Source of the DNA: Frankia alni ACN14a | GTDB taxonomy: Bacteria > Actinomycetota > Actinomycetes > Frankiales > Frankiaceae | Direction of reading: 5' to 3' | Assembly: GCF_000058485.1 (NCBI RefSeq) | Contig: NC_008278.1 | Coordinates: 5,698,962-5,762,961, forward strand | DNA length: 64,000 nt | In this document: positions 60,574 through 64,000 of the stretch, in pieces | How the letters are laid out: each line of letters starts with the position of its first letter | How positions within the stretch are numbered: the stretch's first letter is position 1 | Position numbers and translations under genes: made by a program | Notes under the pieces: generated by a model | Database searches by the model: none | Told to the model about the DNA's origin: nothing | The model's input: only the letters and a program-made list of their open reading frames with translations

Positions 60574-61320
60574 ATGGCATTCGATGGAGCGGGAGTCGTC
60601 GTCACGGGGGCGGGTTCGGGGCTGGGTCGCGCCGTCTCGCTGCGGCTGGCGGCCGACGGTGCTCAGGTCGTGGTCTCCGACATCGACGAGAAGGGCGGTC
60701 AGGAGACCGTCCGGCGCATCGCCGACCAGGGCGGCAAGGCGACCTTCGTGGCGTCGAACGTCGCCGACCCCGCCAGCGTCACCGAGCTGTTCGACACCGC
60801 CGTGTCGGTGCTCGGCGGCCTCGACATGGCGGTGAACAACGCGGGCGTCGCGCACGCGCCGACGGACCTGCACCTGCTGCCGGTCGAGGACTGGGACCGG
60901 GTCCTCGGAGTGGACCTGCGGGGCGTGTTCCTCTGCATGCGCGCCGAACTCGGCCACATGGTCGACGCCGGGCACGGCCGGATCGTCAACATGGCGTCCA
61001 ACGCGGGGGTGAAGAACGCGCCGTCGATGGCCGGATACACCGCGGCCAAGCACGGCGTGGTCGGCCTGACGAAGAACGCGGCGCTGCAGTACGCCCGGCG
61101 CAACATCCGCGTCAACGCGGTGTGCCCCGGCACGATCCTCACCGAGGGGCTCGCCGGCTACGGACCCGAGCAGCAGGCGGAGTGGGCCTCGCTCGTCCCG
61201 ATGGGACGCATCGGCACCCCGGAGGAGGTCGCCGGGTCCGTCGCCTACCTGCTCTCCGACGAGGCCGGCTTCATCACCGGCCACTCCCTGCTCATCGACG
61301 GCGGCCTCATGTGGGACTGA
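60574..61320 (+). CDS. Short-chain dehydrogenase/reductase
   Basis: A 248-residue classical SDR. GAGVVVTGAGSGLGRAVSLRL is the cofactor loop (GxxxGxG), NNAGVAH the NNAG motif, Ser in NMASNAGVK and Tyr-x3-Lys in AGYTAAKHGV; C-terminus ITGHSLLIDGGLMWD. It would act on a hydroxy or keto substrate with NAD(P)H. ATG 60574 has GAGGGAG six bases upstream. The gap to the carrier gene (145 bases) probably holds its own promoter. Confidence 0.93.
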   Translation: MAFDGAGVVVTGAGSGLGRAVSLRLAADGAQVVVSDIDEKGGQETVRRIADQGGKATFVASNVADPASVTELFDTAVSVLGGLDMAVNNAGVAHAPTDLHLLPVEDWDRVLGVDLRGVFLCMRAELGHMVDAGHGRIVNMASNAGVKNAPSMAGYTAAKHGVVGLTKNAALQYARRNIRVNAVCPGTILTEGLAGYGPEQQAEWASLVPMGRIGTPEEVAGSVAYLLSDEAGFITGHSLLIDGGLMWD

Positions 61321-61345
61321 CCGCCGCGACGCAGCCGGTGGTCGG

Positions 61346-61453
61346 GTGACGGCGGTCGGGGGCACCCGCCGCCGGCAGCGCGGCTGCCTGGAGGACCTCG
61401 TCGTCAACCACGTCAAGGGCAACGTCGTCAGCATGCACTCCGGCGCCGCCTGA
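61346..61453 (+). CDS. Very small ORF or gene remnant
   Basis: A 35-residue frame from GTG 61346: the part GCLEDLVVNHVKGNVVSMHSG reads like the conserved C-terminus of a larger protein rather than random sequence. No ribosome site is clear. It could be a fragment left by deletion. I do not recognise its family. Confidence 0.3.
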   Translation: MTAVGGTRRRQRGCLEDLVVNHVKGNVVSMHSGAA

Positions 61454-61481
61454 GCGACCGGACCGCCACCACCGGCGCGGG

Positions 61482-62216
61482 CTACTCGACGGTCGGCCCG
61501 CGCGTTGCCGCCTGCCAGCCGACGGCGACGACCAGCAGCCCGGCCACCAGCGCCATCACCCCGGTGACGACCCCGTGGAAGGTGACGGCGTGCAGCCCGT
61601 GCGGCACGTACGTCAGGCCGACGACACTACCTACACCCGCGGCGACGACCACCACCGCCGGCAGGACCACCGACTCCGACGGATGCCGACGCGGCCGCCG
61701 CGGCCCCCGTGGCAGTGCCCGCAGGTGGGCGGCGATCGCCGCCGCGACGACGACCAGCCCGGCCGCACTCATGCCGTACTGCGCCCACTTGTAACCAGGC
61801 AGGGCGCCGTGCTCGGCGCGCAACCATGCCACCTGCCGGACGCCCCACCGACCTTCGTGGGTGAAGTCGTCCCAGACGACATGGGTCGCCGCCCCCACGG
61901 CCGCGGCCACCGGTGCCAGCAGCCACTGGCGTCCCGTGAGCCGCGCTCGCGCAGCCAGCCGCAACCGAACCGGACCCGGGGCGAGATCGACCAGGGCGTC
62001 GCGAGTGAGATGGAACCACACCCCCAACGCGACCAGCGACAGCACCGGAGCGACGGTCACGACACCGAGCAGGCTGTGCGTGAGCCGGTAGAACTCCGGC
62101 CACCCGAAGAACACCGGCACGTCGGGAACCATCGACCCGGCCACCATCGCGCTCATCGGCAGCCCGACGCGCCGCAGCGGCAGCACCGCCGCCGGATGAC
62201 TCAACGTGAACGGCAC
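61482..62216 (-). CDS. DUF4184-type polytopic membrane protein
   Basis: A 244-residue protein with about six hydrophobic helices and the conserved start VPFTLSHPAAVLPLRR, then MVAGSMVPDVPVFF and THVVWDDFTHEGR. These His/Asp-rich segments define the DUF4184 family, similar in style to the YdjM/LexA-regulated membrane-bound metal-dependent hydrolase group; whether it is catalytic is unknown. GTG 62216 is used because it precedes the conserved motif and GGGG lies six bases upstream. A longer frame extends to 62390 with an Arg-rich leader. Convergent with the SDR gene. Confidence 0.85.
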   Translation of the reverse strand: MPFTLSHPAAVLPLRRVGLPMSAMVAGSMVPDVPVFFGWPEFYRLTHSLLGVVTVAPVLSLVALGVWFHLTRDALVDLAPGPVRLRLAARARLTGRQWLLAPVAAAVGAATHVVWDDFTHEGRWGVRQVAWLRAEHGALPGYKWAQYGMSAAGLVVVAAAIAAHLRALPRGPRRPRRHPSESVVLPAVVVVAAGVGSVVGLTYVPHGLHAVTFHGVVTGVMALVAGLLVVAVGWQAATRGPTVE

Positions 62217-62413
62217 CCTCAACCCCACAACGCGCAGATCGGCACGGCGAAGGTCCCCGGTTCCGCCCGAACACCACCGAATCGCACCCTCCGACACTAG
62301 CCGGTAGGCAGGCGCCCCTCGACGGACCCCGCGCGGCTTCCCTTGCCCTTCTGGGGGACGAATCGGACGCCGAACCCCCCACAAGAGCAAGGAAGTGCCC
62401 GCGGCCTGCCCGA

Positions 62414-63061
62414 CTACCGACGGACAGCCGGGCGGCCACCGTCGGCGTCCGGACGGCGGGCATGGCCGGCGACGGTGCCGAACAGGGTGGTGCGCAGAGC
62501 CGGGCCGAGGGTGCGGACTATTTCATCAACGGTCATGGAGGCGAGCGGTTCGACGGCCAGGAGGTAGCGGGTGAACACCAGGCCGCCGAGCTGGCCGACG
62601 AACGCGCCCGCGCGGTGGCGGGCGTCGGCGCCGCTGAGGCGGTCGGCCAGCCGGTCGACCATCTCCCGCTGCAGGCCGCCGCGCAGCAGCGTCGCGAGCT
62701 CGGGGTCGGCCGCCGCCGCGCGGACCGCGGTGAGCAGCGGCAGGCCCGTCTCGGGCCGGTCCCAGCCGACCACCAGGGCGCGGATCGCCCGCTGGGGCAG
62801 GGACTCCAGCTCGCCTTCGAGCAGGCCGGCCAGGACATCCGCGGGGTTCAGGGTGAGCTGCAGGACGGCGGCGAACAGGCCACGCTTGGAGCCGAAGTAG
62901 TAGCTGATCAGGGCCGCGTCGACGCCGGCGTCGGCGGCGAGCGAGCGCATCGTGACCGCCTCGTAGCCCTCGCGGCGGAACCGATCCCGGGCGACGGCGA
63001 GAATCTGGGCCCGCACGTCGGGGCTGCCGGGCCGCCGCCCGCGCCGCGGCGAAGAATTCAT
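62414..63061 (-). CDS. TetR-family transcriptional regulator
   Basis: A 215-residue repressor. The N-terminal helix-turn-helix is VRAQILAVARDRFRREGYEAVTMRSLAADAGVDAALISYYFGSKRGLFAAVL, with the standard YYFGSK recognition end. The C-terminal domain ligand is unknown; the family usually responds to drugs or lipids. ATG 63061 (GTG 63064) is 65 bases from the divergent MFS gene, the classical layout for a regulator of an exporter. GGTTGTTCAACC lies between them. Confidence 0.92.
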   Translation of the reverse strand: MNSSPRRGRRPGSPDVRAQILAVARDRFRREGYEAVTMRSLAADAGVDAALISYYFGSKRGLFAAVLQLTLNPADVLAGLLEGELESLPQRAIRALVVGWDRPETGLPLLTAVRAAAADPELATLLRGGLQREMVDRLADRLSGADARHRAGAFVGQLGGLVFTRYLLAVEPLASMTVDEIVRTLGPALRTTLFGTVAGHARRPDADGGRPAVRR

Positions 63062-63064
63062 CAC

Positions 63065-63076
63065 GGTTGAACAACC
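63065..63076. promoter_or_regulatory. Short inverted repeat between tetR-like and MFS genes
   Basis: GGTTG and CAACC (read on the minus strand) are separated by two bases. It lies immediately upstream of the regulator start, where a TetR operator is expected, but is shorter than typical sites. Confidence 0.35.
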
Positions 63077-63126
63077 CTAGCCGGCCTCGCCATGGTCGAT
63101 CCAGCACACCAAGCTGGAGGACCGAG

Positions 63127-64000
63127 ATGACCACGTCGCCTTCACCGACGACAACCACGCCGACAACAGCCACACCGACCACGCCACCGACGCCGACGAC
63201 GCCGGCGGAGACGCACCCGGCGTCCACGACCGGGCCCGCTCTCCACCACACCCGGGTGCTGGTGGTCACGTGCGGGGCCCTGGCCACGGTGATCTCGGGG
63301 ATGTCGTCGCTGAACGTCGCCCTGCCGTCGATCGCCGCCGACACCCACGCCTCACAGACCCGGCTGTCGTGGATCATCGACGCCTACAGCCTCGTCTTCG
63401 CCGCGCTGCTGCTGCCGGCGGGTGCGGTGGGTGACCGGTTCGGGCGGCGACGCGCCCTGCTGACCGGGCTGCTGATCTTCGGCGCGGGTTCGGCGGCGGC
63501 GCCGTTCACGAGCAGCGCGACGGCGCTGATCGGGCTGCGCTGCGTCCTCGGCGTCGGTGCGGCGCTGGTGATGCCGGCGACCCTGTCGACGATCACCGGG
63601 ACGTTCCCGCGGGAACGGCGGGCGGCCGCGGTCGGCGTGTGGGCGGCCGTCGCCGGGGCCAGCGCCGTCGTCGGCCTGCTCGCCTCCGGGCTGCTGCTGC
63701 AGGCGTGGTCGTGGCGTTCGGTGTTCCTGCTCGGTGTCGTGCTCGCCGCCCTCGCCGCGGTGGGGACCTGGCTGTTCGTGCCCGACTCGGCCGCCCCGGA
63801 CGGCCCGGCGCTCGACGTCGTCGGCGCCGTGATCTCGATCGCCGGCGTCGGCGCGCTCGTCTACTCGATCATCGAGGCGCCGGAGAACGGCTGGCTCGGC
63901 GTCCCCACCCTGCTCGGGCTGGGCGCCGGCGTCGTGCTGCTGGCCGGCTTCGTCGCCTGGGAGCTGCACACCCGTGCGCCGCTGCTGGACCCGCGGCTGT
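63127..64000 (+). CDS. MFS drug-exporter (DHA2 type), partial at the window end
   Basis: The first 291 residues of a major facilitator exporter. A Thr/Pro-rich cytoplasmic N-terminus (1-35) is followed by helices starting LVVTCGALATVISGMSSLNVALPSIAADTHA. The A-motif loop is GAVGDRFGRRRALL, and the C-motif-like region GAALVMPATLSTITGTFP with ATLS is typical of 14-helix DHA2 transporters. It should export a drug or metabolite by proton antiport, controlled by the divergent TetR protein. ATG 63127 has GGAGG six bases upstream. The stop lies outside the window. Confidence 0.9.
   Translation, partial: MTTSPSPTTTTPTTATPTTPPTPTTPAETHPASTTGPALHHTRVLVVTCGALATVISGMSSLNVALPSIAADTHASQTRLSWIIDAYSLVFAALLLPAGAVGDRFGRRRALLTGLLIFGAGSAAAPFTSSATALIGLRCVLGVGAALVMPATLSTITGTFPRERRAAAVGVWAAVAGASAVVGLLASGLLLQAWSWRSVFLLGVVLAALAAVGTWLFVPDSAAPDGPALDVVGAVISIAGVGALVYSIIEAPENGWLGVPTLLGLGAGVVLLAGFVAWELHTRAPLLDPRL

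Overview
The window is about 64 kb of very GC-rich DNA. Strong third-position G/C bias, frequent GTG starts behind GGAGG-like ribosome sites, a leaderless gltX, nicotinoprotein-type alcohol dehydrogenase, actinobacterial-style regulators and a DtxR/IdeR-type iron box all point to an actinomycete. The overall look (many acyl-CoA enzymes, repeat-rich linkers) resembles Frankia, but the genus is an inference.

Layout. 1-11 kb: an edge-truncated MHYT membrane sensor, a FadR-type GntR regulator with a strongly C-rich 3' half, gltX, an HxlR regulator, a small membrane protein, a 996-residue beta-helix/AAA ATPase, tRNA-Asn(GTT) and a lipoprotein substrate-binding protein. 12-32.6 kb: a catabolic island with dienelactone-hydrolase-like, aminoglycoside-phosphotransferase-like, two AMP-forming acyl-CoA ligases, aldehyde dehydrogenase, NDMA-dependent alcohol dehydrogenase, cytochrome P450, crotonase, alpha/beta hydrolase, NDP-forming acyl-CoA synthetase, PrpF-like isomerase, VOC protein, NIPSNAP protein, an unusual OmpR-winged-helix/GAF regulator and an amidohydrolase. 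Together they look like a pathway for oxidising and CoA-activating a hydrophobic or cyclic substrate that cannot be named from sequence. A decayed NYN-domain gene lies inside it.

33-43 kb: surface or small-molecule glycosylation and signalling: a GT4 glycosyltransferase, a PIG-L deacetylase, a PAS/GAF/GGDEF diguanylate cyclase, then a HemN-like radical SAM gene overlapping a fused GT4-GT2 glycosyltransferase, and a stand-alone receiver protein. 43-50.5 kb: an SDR, a siderophore-type ABC ATPase behind an iron box, a two-gene unit pairing a membrane-anchored TAXI-type solute-binding protein with a four-helix membrane protein carrying two death-like adaptor (effector-associated) modules, and a convergent Ser/Thr kinase with a ricin-type lectin tail. 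The TAXI/adaptor pair is the best candidate for an undescribed system.

50.7-59.4 kb: a complete kdp potassium-uptake locus: a minus-strand operon of a 27-residue miniprotein, kdpF, kdpA, kdpB, kdpC (with a large insert) and kdpE, with kdpD divergent on the plus strand. Paired direct repeats between them are a likely KdpE operator. 59.4-64 kb: a BASS/ACR3-type carrier, an SDR, a DUF4184-type membrane protein, and a divergent TetR regulator/MFS exporter pair cut by the window end.

A theme of the whole window is tandem minisatellites. Within coding sequence their units are 12, 15 or 18 bp, so they stay in frame and expand linkers or termini. Between genes, units of 6 and 16 bp also occur.
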